Source: an uncultured Bacteroidales bacterium (GTDB taxonomy: Bacteria > Bacteroidota > Bacteroidia > Bacteroidales > WCHB1-69). From it: a DNA stretch of 34,128 bases. Made by a program: the position numbers and the translations under genes. This document shows positions 18,401 to 30,100 of the stretch, piece after piece. The stretch covers positions 1-34,128 of the forward strand of contig CALDIA010000064.1 of assembly GCA_937901455.1 (NCBI GenBank), written 5' to 3'. Numbering within the stretch: position 1 is the stretch's first letter; every line of letters begins with the position of its first letter. The notes beneath the pieces were generated by a model. The model had not been told where the DNA came from. It was given only the letters and a program-made list of their open reading frames with translations, and ran no database searches.

Positions 18401-19150
18401 AGAGAAAACCACAGTGGGATCTATCACCAAGGTCAAGGATGGATCGTAGCTCCCAAGGACAAAAGTGAGGGCGTTTCCTTTCAAGCGAAATTTACAATCT
18501 ACATACAAGGTGTCAAAGCCAGAGATTTGATAAGCAATTGGAGACAATTCAATAATTTGCGAAAGATGATTATGGATAATGAGATTGCCATTTTGTAAGG
18601 AAATAGACTTTATGCCATCATAACGCAAATGAATAAGAGAAGGGTCCGCTTGCGGGGTGACATAAAATTCGTATTTCAAATTGTCATTCGACTGAAAAAC
18701 ACGCAAATCAACACCATCATATAATTTATGGTAAACAATTTCAGGGTAAGGAAAAACACGCGAGGCCCATTTTTTACGGTCGGAGGAATTGAAGTAGTTA
18801 TAATAATGTTCATAGGGATACAAGCCTTCAACCTGGGAAGAATGAAGCGAATTTTCAAAAACTATGCGGTAGGCTGAAGCATCAATCTTCGTGGAAAAGA
18901 GTTCGCCATTCACCTTTGAATTGTACATGGCCTCCATCTGTGCAGGATTCACAAGGGCCACTGTCAAGGCATCTTTTTCTACAAATAGGGTTCCATAGCG
19001 CAACTTTGCTTGATAAAGGACTTGAGGCTCAAACTGACCATAATTGGGCACAAACTCCAAATGGCCCACAGAAAGGGAATCAGGTGCTTTTGCAAAGGCA
19101 GAAACACATATAAGGAAAAGAAGTACTATGAAGCTCAAAATACAGCGCAT
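15404..19150 (-). CDS. T9SS type B cargo: DUF7948/SBBP-like propeller, PKD domains and gliding-motility-type C-terminal sorting domain
   Basis: 1248 codons from the ATG at 19150; a TTG nine bases upstream is also in frame but less likely. A signal peptide (MRCILSFIVLLFLICVSAFA) is followed by a domain opening LEFVPNYGQFEPQVLYQAK, typical of surface proteins with SBBP repeats. About 235-720 hold repeats of the form D(x)LY..G.T.S.DFPVT..A(F/Y)......D.F..K....G, ending in ATYLGG, likely a beta-propeller. PKD domains are seen near 750-835 (YFWDFGDGTTS) and near 1030 (FYWSFGDGNHS), with Ig-like segments between and after. The last about 90 residues (VFVPNLFTPNGDGQND ... GKVTL-like end) are the type B T9SS sorting domain. 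The protein should be exported across the outer membrane and kept at the surface or released. Its ligand is unknown. Confidence 0.9.
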   Translation of the reverse strand: MRCILSFIVLLFLICVSAFAKAPDSLSVGHLEFVPNYGQFEPQVLYQAKLRYGTLFVEKDALTVALVNPAQMEAMYNSKVNGELFSTKIDASAYRIVFENSLHSSQVEGLYPYEHYYNYFNSSDRKKWASRVFPYPEIVYHKLYDGVDLRVFQSNDNLKYEFYVTPQADPSLIHLRYDGIKSISLQNGNLIIHNHLSQIIELSPIAYQISGFDTLYVDCKFRLKGNALTFVLGSYDPSLTLVIDPTVVFSSFSGSTADNWGYTATYDSQDHLYGGGIVFGIGYPISIGAYQVDFCGTTGYTDVGISKFSVNGNLMFYSTYLGGGFVDIPHSLHVNDNDELYILGTTGSPDFPVTPNAFDTSFNAGESITLSTSMHFPHGADIFVSKLSTDGTQLLASTFVGGSDNDGLNTADTLCKNYADDNRGEIIVDENSDVYVVSSTRSVDFPVTAGAYCQTLQGDQDICIFKMSQNLSQMIWATYLGGSEDDAGYSMMLCDDHSLYVTGGTCSSNMPVSSTAHQTVYQGKGDGFVAHFSPNGMQLLHATYIGTPLYDQSYLIKGDKFDNPYVFGQTDATDNSWIQNVAYYVVGGGQFLTKLHTDLSGVQWSTAFGSGGGGPDISPTALSVDYCKHIYMSGWGSAALNGFGGTHGLPITSDAFQVTTDGSDYYFICLDYDATGLIYGSFFGGSQASAREHVDGGTSRFNKKGCIYQAVCAGCGGQSSFPTTANAWSQTNNSSNCNLGVIKMDFGMPVVVADFTMPHALCAPDTIHFVNHSQTIGSSTTYFWDFGDGTTSTQPAPSHFYNQTGSYTITLIVQDNGSCNFADTMTRQLLVLSNSEETMPTLTMCEHESIQIGLPPATDVSYQWITTEAMSDPSISNPMVNPDSSCLYILIAQTGQCSDTLYQWVNVENYNLSYANQYICCEDGQVTLSVNYQTPPGTTLSVDWSLSPTFASVMAHNVDTLVVSPDSNTVYYVRLSGPNCEVVRPITVYVSRITLTEIPYFVLCFEEGITLDLPLIQADACSFYWSFGDGNHSTQANPYVAFDETTPYTVVITNQYGCQKELSGLVVRQEGTFDYPFDAWCDPCSVLPGETAMLFATQYGQDYSYQWSPQQGLAHPDSASTTVDILNTTTFTVQVTDTFLCSKKDTVTIEVVHVLCDDPYVFVPNLFTPNGDGQNDVLYVRSIILGDFYFAVYSRWGEKVFETTSKEEGWDGTYKGHPCQNGVYDFYLKGNCVDGQEVLMKGNVTLVR

Positions 19151-19166
19151 AGGAAACAATTAGGCG

Positions 19167-19175
19167 GCAAAGATA
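19167..19175 (-). promoter_or_regulatory. Candidate -7 element for the type B cargo gene
   Basis: The minus strand reads TATCTTTGC, matching TAnnTTTG, 16 nt before the ATG at 19150. No TTTG box is present at the usual -33 distance. The short leader it predicts favours the ATG at 19150 over the TTG at 19159. Confidence 0.4.
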
Positions 19176-19201
19176 CAAATAAGAATTAAAAGAAGAGTAT
19201 A

Positions 19202-19241
19202 GAAAAATAAAAAAAGGAGACCATCTAATGATGATCTCCTT
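19202..19241 (-). terminator. Intrinsic terminator after the OmpA-like gene
   Basis: On the minus strand AAGGAGATCATC (19241-19230), a 4-nt loop and GATGGTCTCCTT (19225-19214) form a 12-bp stem with one G-U pair, followed directly by a T-rich run to about 19202. It starts 24 bp past the OmpA-like stop and ends the giant-gene/OmpA transcript before the next gene. Confidence 0.88.
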
Positions 19242-19264
19242 CCTTTCCAAGAGAATAGTAATAA

Positions 19265-20785
19265 TTATCTTTTGACGATTCTAAAGATAGCTGCACGATG
19301 TTCCTCACGGCGAGAATCCTGAATGTTCTGAGCATTTTGAGGATCATTAACCGTATAGGAAGCGGTTTCTATCTGAGCAGGATTTACACCCTTTTGGATG
19401 AACAAATCTCTAACCTTGTTAGCACGTCTTTGTGCCAGATCGCGGTTATGTTGCTCCGTTCCAAGGTCGCAAGTATAACCTTCAACGATCAGCTTAAGAC
19501 CAGGATTGGATTTTAAGATAGAAACGCACTTGTTAATATTATCATTTTCATCCTGAATCTTAGGAATATCCTTATCTAAGTCAAATAAAATTTTTGTTTT
19601 AGACAGCTCGTCGGACAACTGTCTGACAGCGCGCTTTTCTTCAGGAGAGAATGTATCATCATCATCACCTAATTGATCGCAAACAGGAACAATATAGATG
19701 TATTGAGGATCTTGTTTAATGATAATAGGCTCATTTGCTTTCTTCTTGAGTTCATCAAGAATTTCTTTCTCGAGTTGTTTTTTGGATTTCTCTTGAGGTG
19801 TAGCACAAGCCTTGATATGGAAACCAGCCTTTAAACCAACTTGGAGAAGATTCCATTTGTCGCGTTTGCAGATACCGGCATCCTTAGCCTCTGTGAGAAT
19901 ATTAGAGGGAAGCGTACCATTCAGTGTAGTAACGCCGCGCTCATCAGCACCTAAGAAGGTAGTCTTATTCTTAGGAAGAATATCCAAGAAACCATATTTA
20001 GCATAAACACCAAGATAGAAGTCAGCGATACGACTGATAGCGAAAACGCCACCGAAATCAGCTAAAACATCCACAGAGCATCTCATCTTAGCGTCTTTAC
20101 CACGACCATTATAGGTGTAGGTGCCGAAGTGATTTTCCATTTTAGTTACACCTTCTTCATCATGAACAGTGTACCATTGGTTGAAGAGTGCCTCGTAGCC
20201 AGAGGTAGTGATATGGCCTTGTCCATTGTACTTATTGAAAGCCTTGAATGGGAAATAGCCCTGAACACCTAAGGCAGCATAGATACCATTACGACCATCG
20301 AAACGCCAATCGAAGTGGGCTTTCAAAGGTACCTCAACAGCCCAGATGACTTGCTTCTCTCGAAGACCTTTGGCGTCATAATAAAGATCGTAGTTCGGGT
20401 CATACGTAACAGGTTGATCAAAAGCATTGTCGTTTGCAACGTCATAATCGTAGATAACGCCACTGCGAGCAATAGAAGCTTTTGCACCTATACGGTTAAC
20501 ACCAACGCCCAAGCTTAAACCCCAATGCTCATTGAAGAAATAAGCATAGTCAACATCCAGCATAGAACTCAAAGAATAATACTGATTGAAACCGAGTTCT
20601 TTGATACGATGGTAGATGTTGTTGGTAAAGGCCTCACCAAAATGAATATTGATGTGGTGAGGACAGAAAGTAGAAACTTCGTAGTTGTCCGACTTAACAG
20701 AATCATTTTCGGTTTGTACCTCTTGGGCGAATGCGGTACAACACATAGCGAAAATAAGACTGATTGCTAATAAATTCTTTTTCAT
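19265..20785 (-). CDS. OmpA-family outer-membrane protein: N-terminal barrel plus peptidoglycan-binding domain
   Basis: 506 codons from the ATG at 20785, chosen because it starts directly before a clean signal peptide (MKKNLLAISLIFAMCCTAFA); a longer in-frame start at 20860 would add 25 unlikely residues. About 30-330 fit an eight-strand-type beta-barrel (HWGLSLGVGVNRIG; IADFYLGVYAKYGF). A charged, coiled-coil-like linker follows (about 335-365), then an acidic stretch LGDDDDTFSPEEK. The OmpA C-terminal domain covers about 395-506 (ILFDLDKDIPKI; VEGYTCDLGTEQHNRDLAQRRA). In GYTCDLG a Cys stands where many members have the diaminopimelate-binding Asp, with an Asp one position later. It lies 83 bp after the giant gene and ends at a strong terminator, so it is probably in that operon and may anchor or assist the giant protein. 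The OmpA call is firm; the partnership is inferred. Confidence 0.9.
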   Translation of the reverse strand: MKKNLLAISLIFAMCCTAFAQEVQTENDSVKSDNYEVSTFCPHHINIHFGEAFTNNIYHRIKELGFNQYYSLSSMLDVDYAYFFNEHWGLSLGVGVNRIGAKASIARSGVIYDYDVANDNAFDQPVTYDPNYDLYYDAKGLREKQVIWAVEVPLKAHFDWRFDGRNGIYAALGVQGYFPFKAFNKYNGQGHITTSGYEALFNQWYTVHDEEGVTKMENHFGTYTYNGRGKDAKMRCSVDVLADFGGVFAISRIADFYLGVYAKYGFLDILPKNKTTFLGADERGVTTLNGTLPSNILTEAKDAGICKRDKWNLLQVGLKAGFHIKACATPQEKSKKQLEKEILDELKKKANEPIIIKQDPQYIYIVPVCDQLGDDDDTFSPEEKRAVRQLSDELSKTKILFDLDKDIPKIQDENDNINKCVSILKSNPGLKLIVEGYTCDLGTEQHNRDLAQRRANKVRDLFIQKGVNPAQIETASYTVNDPQNAQNIQDSRREEHRAAIFRIVKR

Positions 20786-20831
20786 AATATACTTTTTTTC
20801 TTTTATCATTATTAAGATTAGGAAGTTGCCG

Positions 20832-20854
20832 GGTGGTAGCCGATGGCTACCACC
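20832..20854 (-). other. Strong hairpin between the giant gene and the OmpA-like gene
   Basis: GGTGGTAGCC and GGCTACCACC form a perfect 10-bp stem around a 3-nt loop, 14 bp past the giant-gene stop. No T-run follows on the minus strand, so it is not a classical terminator. It could be an RNA-stabilising or processing element that sets different amounts of the two products. Confidence 0.6.
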
Positions 20855-20868
20855 TGACAAGCATCACA

Positions 20869-21125
20869 TTATTTTACGATTACGAATTTAACAGTCTTGA
20901 TTTCATTAGTACCGGTTAAGATACGTCCGAAGTAAGTACCTTGTGCGTGGAAACCGGATATCTTGGTAACAGGTTCGAGGTTAGAAACGTGGCTAATCAA
21001 GGAGCCAGTTACATTGTAGATATCGAGAACAGCACCATTCAATTGTTCAGCACTTAAATCAAGTTCGATAGTGATTTGCTGATCAACACGTGCAGGAACA
21101 GGATAAGCTCTGATGGTAGAAGCAG
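20869..21125 (-). other. Segment encoding the T9SS type A C-terminal sorting domain of the giant protein
   Basis: About 85 residues starting near STIRAYPVPA, with the family pattern of a Y/V-P-N/V-P opening, a DIYNVTGSLI strand and a final GTYFGRILTG ... VKFVIVK. This is the signal recognised by the Por/T9SS translocon and normally removed on export. No T9SS component gene is in the window. Confidence 0.88.
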
Positions 21126-24100
21126 AGGAGAAGTAGGTAGCACAAGTCATGTAAGTGATCATAGAGCCATCTTCACCTTGTTCAATCAACTCTACAGAGT
21201 AGAATCCGTTAAGACCACCGATCTCTTGGTAGTTAGAGTAGATAGCACCAGGGATTAAGATACCATTTCTGTACCATTGATAACCAACGAAGGTATGACC
21301 GCCATTAGTCTCAGGATTGTTGTTTACAACCACAACATCGTGCCATCTTTGATCCATGATAGGAAGCTCTCCACCGAAGGAATAATCACCAACAAGTACT
21401 CTAACAATGATGTCATAGTTACAACCCTCAACAGAGAATACCACAGGATAATCACCAGGAGTTTCAGGAGCGGGGAATGTAGCTGTATTGTTGTTTATTG
21501 TACCAGTGTAGCTCAAACCAAGAGTAGGATAAGTAGCAACGAAGTTGGAGTTAGGAGTACCAGATACCATGTTGAAGTTGATGGTCACCATGCCATTGTC
21601 ATCACAACCGGAAATGAATGTTGTTTGATCGAACTCAATGTCGTTAACAAATACCGTGATGATGGAACTTGCATTGTCAAGCATACCGTTCTCACAATAT
21701 TGGTCAGAAACCATGATGATGCGATACTGAGTAGTATGACCAGGAGCAACATGAACAACATAAGTATTGCTACCAGATACCTGAGCAGGTAAAATGACAC
21801 CAGTCTCAAGATCTTGTAATTGGAAGGTGAACGGAGCAGTACCGGTGAAGTGGATTACTAACTCTGCAGAAGCGTCAGATACGTTACCGCAAATGGTTTG
21901 ACCATAACTATCGCTATCGAAGGAAGCAGTAGGCAGGTCATGTACTGTAACGAAGGTTTGAGCTTCAGCAGTATTGTTGAATTCACAACCACTACCGATA
22001 TTGCCAATCCAAGTAGGTGTATAGATATAGTCACCAGCAACGGTTGGGAGGTCATAGGAATTACCACCAACACCACCGGAAACATTAGAGGTGATACCAT
22101 TATAGGTAACGGTCCATTGGATTTGTCCATTCGTGTTACCCATATGGTCTGCAACACCACCTTGGACACCAGCCTCAAGGTAAACAACGCTGTTAACGCA
22201 TACATCAGGATAGAGAACATGGATGTCGGTCCAAGAAGGAGCTGCATTCACATGTACCGTGTAAACATTAGAAACAGCAGGTTGACATGCATAACCAGAA
22301 GGAGTAACAACAACTTGATAATCATAAGAACCAACAGTATTCAAAGTATCAGTAATCTGGTTCTGAGCGGTGGTGATACCAGTATTCACGGTTGTAGAGA
22401 TACCATTGGACAACCAGTTGAAGGTCATAGGACCATAGATGGAGTTGTTGAGAACACCACCAACTGTATTGCCGAAGTTAGTTACCTCCCCAGTGAGAGT
22501 GATAGAACCGCCTTCGCAGATATCCAAACCATAATCGGAGTTAAGAGCAACAGAAGGTTGTTCAGCAACTTGAACCGTAACCGGTGCAGAGAAAGCAGAA
22601 GCACAACCGAGGTTGTCATCTTGTGTCACTTTCAAGGTGTAAACATAAGTACCTGCAGTAGTCAGGGCTTGTACGAAGGTACTATTGTTAGCACCAACGA
22701 TGTCATGACCATTAACTGCCCATTGATAAGAGAAGTTAGCAGGAATGTTGGAATCAATCGTGAGGTTCTGAACAGACAATGTGGTAGTACCACCGGCACA
22801 CATAGTCGTGTGATTAGCCGCGATAGTCACAACAGGATCAGCCACAACTTGTACAGGAACTGCGAGCGTAGCGACAGAAGAGCAGGATACGCTGGAGTTC
22901 GTGTTGGAAACAACCACTGAAGCAGTAATCGTACCAGCAGCAGGCAGAGAAGTGGTTATAGTGTTGGAGTTAGTGGCTTGGGTTACACCATTGATTGTCC
23001 ATACATAGTTATAAGTGCTACCAGACTCAGCTACATTTGCAGTGAAGGTAACCTCACCACCTGCGCAAACATATGCATGGTCTGCAGTGATTTGTACGCT
23101 AGGAGCTGCCAATACATTAACTTGGAATGCATCAGAAGTGGATGCACAACCGCTGTTATCAGGACGTGCGATAGAAACGGTGAAGTAATAAGGATTAGCA
23201 GGATCATTAGCGGATAATTGAGGAACATACGTAGGATCGTTCGTGATAGCAGTACCGTTAGAGGCACCGAACCAATTCCAAGTGTAAATATAGTTGCCGT
23301 CATTTACGCCACCATTAACAATGGCATTCAAGGTAATGTTACCACCGTCGCAGATTACAGCAGAACCGTTAGCAACGATTTGAACAGTAGGATCAGCAAC
23401 CACATTTGCGTTCACAGAGTAAGATTGGGTTACGGAGCAACCAGAGATAGAGCTGGTCACAACTACGAAATATTCATAAGCACCAGCAATTAGCAACGGG
23501 GAAGTTGTGAATTGAGGAGCATTAGCACCATAGATAGCGGTTTGAGTTCCATTATTGATGGTGTACCATTGATAAGTAAGAACATCACCTGGAATCATAC
23601 CGTTAACCTGAGCAGTCATCGTAACAGTACCACCAACACATACATTGTCATAACCAGTCACATCAACAGTGTAAGAAGGAACTACGTCAACGTTGAAGGC
23701 ATCTGCAACAGCCTCACAACCGATACCGGTTTGGGAAACAACTACTGTATAGTCAGCTGTCTCATTGTAGTAAATCGGGTTGGTAACGAGAGTAGGATTG
23801 GTTTCACCATACAATGGGAGACCATTCTTATACCATTGATATGAAGGAGTACCATAACCACCGATTACGTTGGCAATCAAAGTAGTTACACCACCATCAC
23901 ATACTGTAGTAGGATAACCTTGGGCAACAGCAATGGAAACAGAAGGATCAGCAACAACCGTGTAATTCACAACGTTAGAAGTGGTTTGACAACCATAAGG
24001 AGAAGTAACAACAACCCAATAAGAATAAGCATCAGGTGTCTCGTTACCAGTAGTGGTATAAGTAGGAGTAGTAGCTATAGGCTCAGTGCTGGAGAAGTTG

Positions 24101-27100
24101 CTGTACCAAGCGAATGAATAACCATTCAAACCATTGATGTTAGCAACACCACCGTCAACAACAGCGCTGAAGGTTGCAGTACCACCGAAACAAGTGATTG
24201 CATTGTCAACAGAAGCAACAACAACAGGATCTGTAACAACGGTGATAGCGGTAACGTCAGAAGTAACGTTACATCCAGGAGCAGCAGTAACAACGACAGT
24301 ATAGTTATAAGCATTTTCGTTAGCAAGAGGAGCAACGGTCAAAGATGCATTAGTAGCACCATCGATAAGCACATTGTTAACATACCATTGATAACCGTAA
24401 TCAACACCAGCAGGAGTTACGTTCGCATGCAGAGTAGTAGCACCACCTTCACAAATAGTGGTATTACCCGTTACAGAAACTGCTACAACAGGAGTAGGAA
24501 TAACAGTTACAACGGCTCCATTGGAGATGGCAGAACCGCAACCTGAAGCGGCAAACTGTACAGATACATTATAAGTATAAGTAGTAAGGTCGCCGTCAAC
24601 AGTTACAGGAGAATCTGCTAAAGTAGCCATAGTAGCACCTGGAATAACTTGACCATTGCGATACCAAGTGTAAACAGGAGTACCATAGGTGGCGTAATTA
24701 TTGTCAACAGTCATTACCACTTGTCCACCATCGCAAATCTGAGAATAGTTGTAAACAATTACAGGAGTCTCAGGTGTAGCAATTACAGAAATGGTAATAG
24801 TGTCAACTGCAACACAACCAGAAGTTGCTTGAGAAGCAGTCACGATGAACGTATAGTCACCAGGAATGGTCGGAGTGAAAGTGTAAGCAGAACCAACATA
24901 TCCATTAGACCAGGTATAAATTACGTTCTGGCTATTCCAGCCAGTGGCTTCTGCAGTAATTACAGTAGTACCGTTTTGACAGATAGTAGTCTCAGTGGCG
25001 GTGAGTTGCAATTGAGGAGCTTGCTCAACGGTAACTACTACAGCCTCAGAAGAAGTGGTACAACCATTGGTAGTAGCCTCAACTCTGTAAGAACCAGCTT
25101 CAGTAACAACTAAGTAATTTTGGTTGTAATGAGGAATAATTTCATTGTTGTAGTACCAAGTATAGATAGCAGGAACATTCGGTGTAATATTAGCATACAG
25201 CGTGGTAGAACCACCGTCGCAAATAGCGAGCTGACCAGAGATGGTCACAGACTCAGGAGCGGCGCTAACAGTTACGGCAACAGGCTCAGAAGCCTCTGCA
25301 GAAACACAACCTTCCTCGTTGATAGCCTTGGCAGCGAAAACATATGTACCTTCCTCATTCAAGTTAATGATAAGGTCAGCTTGGTTCTCACCAGGGATAA
25401 CGATTCCGTTCTGATACCAAATGTATGCATAAGCATTACCAGAAGCGTGCAGGGTAATTTGTTCACCTTCACAAATAGAATCTTCGTTCAATGTAACCTC
25501 AACTTGAGCAGGTAACTCGTGAACGATGATGGTGATTTCACCTTCAGCGCTACAAGAACCGATAAGACCATTAGTTGAAGTAACAGTAGCAGTCACATGA
25601 TAAGTCGTGGTAACCTCAGGTTGAACATCAACAGTGGTTGAAACGCTATTGCCAGCTTGAGCATCCCACAAGTAGGAAACATTGCCTTCCCAACCATCTT
25701 GGTTAGCATACAAGGTTGTATGCTCACCTTGACAGATAGAAGTAGCACTTGCTGTAACGAACAAGTCAGTACCGAAGGAATGAACTTCAAACGGCTCAGA
25801 AGTCATCTCACAACCCTCGGCAGTGGTCATTGTTACTGTGTAGATGCCAGCAGGAACAGTGATCTGATTCTCATGAGAACCGTTAGACCAAGTAAAGGTA
25901 CCCTCAACATCGGAGTAAGCAGTCAAAACTGTCTGGTCGCCTTCACAAATAATATTATGACCGCTGATGGTTACAGTAGTAGGAGCAGGATTAACGGTAA
26001 CAATACCATAAACCTCAGAAACTAAGGAAACGCAACCAGAAGCAGGTAAGGTGACAACTGCAGTATAGATATTAGTAGTGATATGGTTCGGGGTGGTGTA
26101 AACATTTTCGCTGAAAGTAGCTTGGTTTGCACCAGGAATCAACTCACCATTTCTGAACCAAGTGTAAACAGCACCTTCTGCATTTTCAGGAATAACAGAA
26201 GCAGATACAGTAACTTGAGCTCCATCGCAAACAGTAATTGCATGCTCGCCGTTTACAGTAATGTCAGAAACCACAGGAATAGGATTAACTGTAATCAAGA
26301 TCTCATCGCTGTCGTAGCATTGAGAAGGAGTTTGTTGTACGAACACACCCATAGTAGCAGTATGATCGTAAGTAGTAGTATATGTAGCAGAGGTTGCACC
26401 AGGAATATTATAGTGATAAGTAGAAGTTTGTACGTACCAAATATAATCACCATTCTCAGTATAACCAATAGCTAAGGAATCTTGTTGCTCTCTAACCTCA
26501 TACCATTGATAGGTAATGTTAGAAGCATTAGGATCATTCAAATTAGCAGTAAGGGTAACTTCACCATTGGTACAGATTTCAGTTTCAGTAGCGGTAATAT
26601 TTACAACAGGCTGCTCATAAACCCAAACGAGGAACTCTTGAGACATGGAAGCACAACCTGCAGGAACACCGTCTCTCTCAACATTAACAGTGAATCTGTA
26701 AGGCTCGGTACGAGCATAGAAGTACTCACTATAGAATTGGTTGTCACCAAGGTTATAAGCCATGTTGTCTCTGATTTGACCAGACTCATACCAAGTGTAG
26801 TGCAGGAGACCAACATTGGTTCCGATAGTATCAACATTAGCAACCAATACAACAGGAGTGGTTACACATACGTGTTGATCTCCAGTAATTTGTACAGTCG
26901 GGTTAGGATAAATAGTCAAAGCATCGGAAGCAACAGGAGCAGACTGGCAGCCAGAAGCAGTCAAGGTAACAACAGCAGTATAGATAAATTGTTGCGTATT
27001 ATTGTCAACTGTTACAGGGCTATCATACAATGTTTGGCCAGTAGCGCCAGAAATCAAGACACCATTTCTATACCATGTATAAACAGCGTCACCAAGTTGA

Positions 27101-30100
27101 GAATCGTAAGGCTCAACATTAGCAGTAACGGTAACTTGAGCGCCTTGGCAAGCGGCATAACTAGACAGCGTCACATTAGCAATAACAGGATCAGCGTTGA
27201 CATTTACGTTGACAACATTGCTGGTAGCAGTACAACCAGAGGTCAATTGCTCAACATTAAGAGAATAAGCATGAGCACCCTGAGAAGGAACAACAGTATA
27301 AGTCAAGGAAGTAGCACCTGCAATAGCATTATCGCCATCATACCATTGATATACTAACTGATCAGCATTCCAATCATTTAAGTTTGCAGTAAGTGTAATC
27401 TCACCACCATCGCAAATCTCAGTCTCAGTAGCTGTAATATTAACAACAGGATTATCATTTACGTAAACACTGGTGGCAGTAGTAGCATTACAACCATATT
27501 CATTTACGATAGCAACGCTGAAGTTGTAAGGATAATCTCTGTAAGGACGAGTAATTGTTAAGGTTTCAGAAGCTTCATCAGCAATAATGGCATTGTCTTC
27601 ATACCAAGTATAGGTGAAAGGAGTAGCAGGAGTTGGATCAACGTGTGCAATCAAAGTAATGTTATTCTCTGAAGCAACACACACGATAGGATCGGTTTCG
27701 ATTGCCAAAGTCGGATTCGGGTTGATGGTAATAGTAACAGGAGTGCTGAATACTACGGAACCACAACCAGCGGCATCTTGAGAAACAGCCACAGTGTAGT
27801 TGTAAACGGTCACATCTCCGTCAACAGTCACAGGAGATTCGGTAATAGAAGCCTGGTTAGCGCCTTCAATAACCTCATTGTTGCGATACCAAGTGTAGGT
27901 CTCGCCACCAGTAACACCACCGGAAACATTTGCAGTCAGGGTGAACTGAGCGCCTTCACAAAGAACATTACCATCGGTGAGATCAGTCGTAATGGATTCA
28001 ATAACAGGATCTTCATTCACGTTAACCGTAATTTCATTGCTGGTAGCTGAGCAACCAGAAGTCAATTGATCAACTTGGAAAGTATAAACATGCTCACCTA
28101 CAGTGGGAACAACGGTGTATGTCAAAGCAGTTGCACCATTAATAGCAGTACCATTATCATACCAGCTATATACTAATTGATCAGCATTCCAATCATTTAA
28201 ATTAGCAGTAAGGGTAATCTCACCGCCCTCGCAAATCTCAGTTTCGGTAACTGTGATGTTTACAACAGGATTATCGTTCACATAAACCTGAGTGGAAGCG
28301 CTTACATTACAACCATAGGCATTAACAGTAGAAACGCTGAAGTTGTAAGGATAATCTCTATAAGGACGAGTAATTGTTAAGGTGTCGGTTGCATTGGAAG
28401 CAATCACAGCATTGTCCTCATACCAAGTATAGGTAAACGGAGTAGCGGGAGTGGGATCAACATGAGCGATCAAAGTAATGTTATTCTCAGAAGAAACACA
28501 TACTATAGGATCGGTCTCGATTGCCAAAGTAGGATTAGGATTGATGGTTACATTAACAGGTTGAGCATAAATCTCAGATTCACACCCAGCAGCATCTTGC
28601 TTAACAGAAACCGTATAGGTATAAACGGTAACATCACCATCAACAGCGACAGGAGACTCTGTGATAGAAGCAGAGTGAACATCAGGAACAAGTTCGCCAT
28701 TGCGATACCAAGTGTAAACCTCACCACCAGTAACACCACCGGAAATTTGAGCGGTCAGAGTATATTGAACGCCTTCGCATACCTCATTACCATCAGCCAA
28801 AGTAGTAACGATTGTATCGATAACTGGAATGGCATTAACATTGACGGTAATAGTGTCATAAGCGGCACAAATAGAATACTCATTGGTGTTATCATTCAGC
28901 AAGTGGATAACTTCAACGATGTAATTAGTGGTTTCAGTAGGTTGGAAGGTCTGGAATTCATGAGTGTAACCAGGTAATATATGGTTAACGTTCAACTCAT
29001 TTTCATACCATTGGAAAGTAAGTTCAGTCTCATTGTAGTCATTCAAGTTTGCTCTCAACAGAACTTCACCACCTTGGCAAATTTCAGTTTCAGAAGCAGT
29101 GATATTTACATAAGGAATATCGTGAATGTTCACAACGAAAGGATCAGAGAAGGAAGAACATCCATCACCATTGATAACTTCAACCATAAAGGTGTAAGGA
29201 TCTTGGTAAGAAGGCTCCAACATTTCATTATAGAGGTTCAAGAAAGTAAGGTCATTGTGAGTCAACATACCATTCTTGTACCAATTATAAGTAGCATCGA
29301 GGTCAGTTTCACCATCAACCCAAGCAGTTAAGTGAACATTGGGTGAGTGAACGCCCTGGAAGCAGATATGATGTACACCATCGATAATAACGATAGGGTT
29401 ACGTTTCACAAAGATAGTATCAGAAGCTACTGGAATAGCCTCACAGCCGGGCATACCATAGTTAATGAAAGCTTGATATACATAATGAGCAGCATCTTCA
29501 TCAACAATAGTGAGTTGTTTGTTGAAGGAAGGACCATCAACTAACGGCATTAAGAAGCCATTCTCATACCAAACATAAGTTAAGGAGCTATCAACATATT
29601 GGTTACCATCTTCATCAACAAGATAAGCAGTAACAAAGACTTCAGCACCTTCGCAAACATTCTGAGCAAGGTGACCGTCATTGATCACAAGAATATTATT
29701 AACTTGAGGAGCATTGATAACTTCAACATCTGCAGAGCCGGAAGCTGTACATTGAGTTGTTGTTTGGGTAACTTCAACATAAAGAGTGGTAGATTCTGTA
29801 ACATTGACAGAAACTACAGGCGAAGTACCGTAAGGAATAGCAGTAGTATCTTGGCCAATGATAGTGTACCATTGGTAAACGATATGATCCATATTATAGT
29901 CTCCAAGGTGAGCAGTAGCGGTAACAAGTCCATTAGCACAAATAGTGTCAAAGTCAACAGTAACAGCTACAGTAGGAGCTTCGCCTATATACAAGTAGAA
30001 AGGCTGGCTTTGAGCAACACAACCTTGTTCATTGGTAGTGTTGACAGTAATGATATAAGGATTGTCTTGCGGAGTCAAATTCTCAGTAGTGAAAGTCGCA

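Noticed and set aside
21898..27357. Long plus-strand open frames opposite the giant gene (for example 21898-22920 and 26482-27357)
   Set aside because: They mirror the biased codon use of the Ig modules on the other strand, recur with the repeats, and lack signal peptides, domains or promoters.
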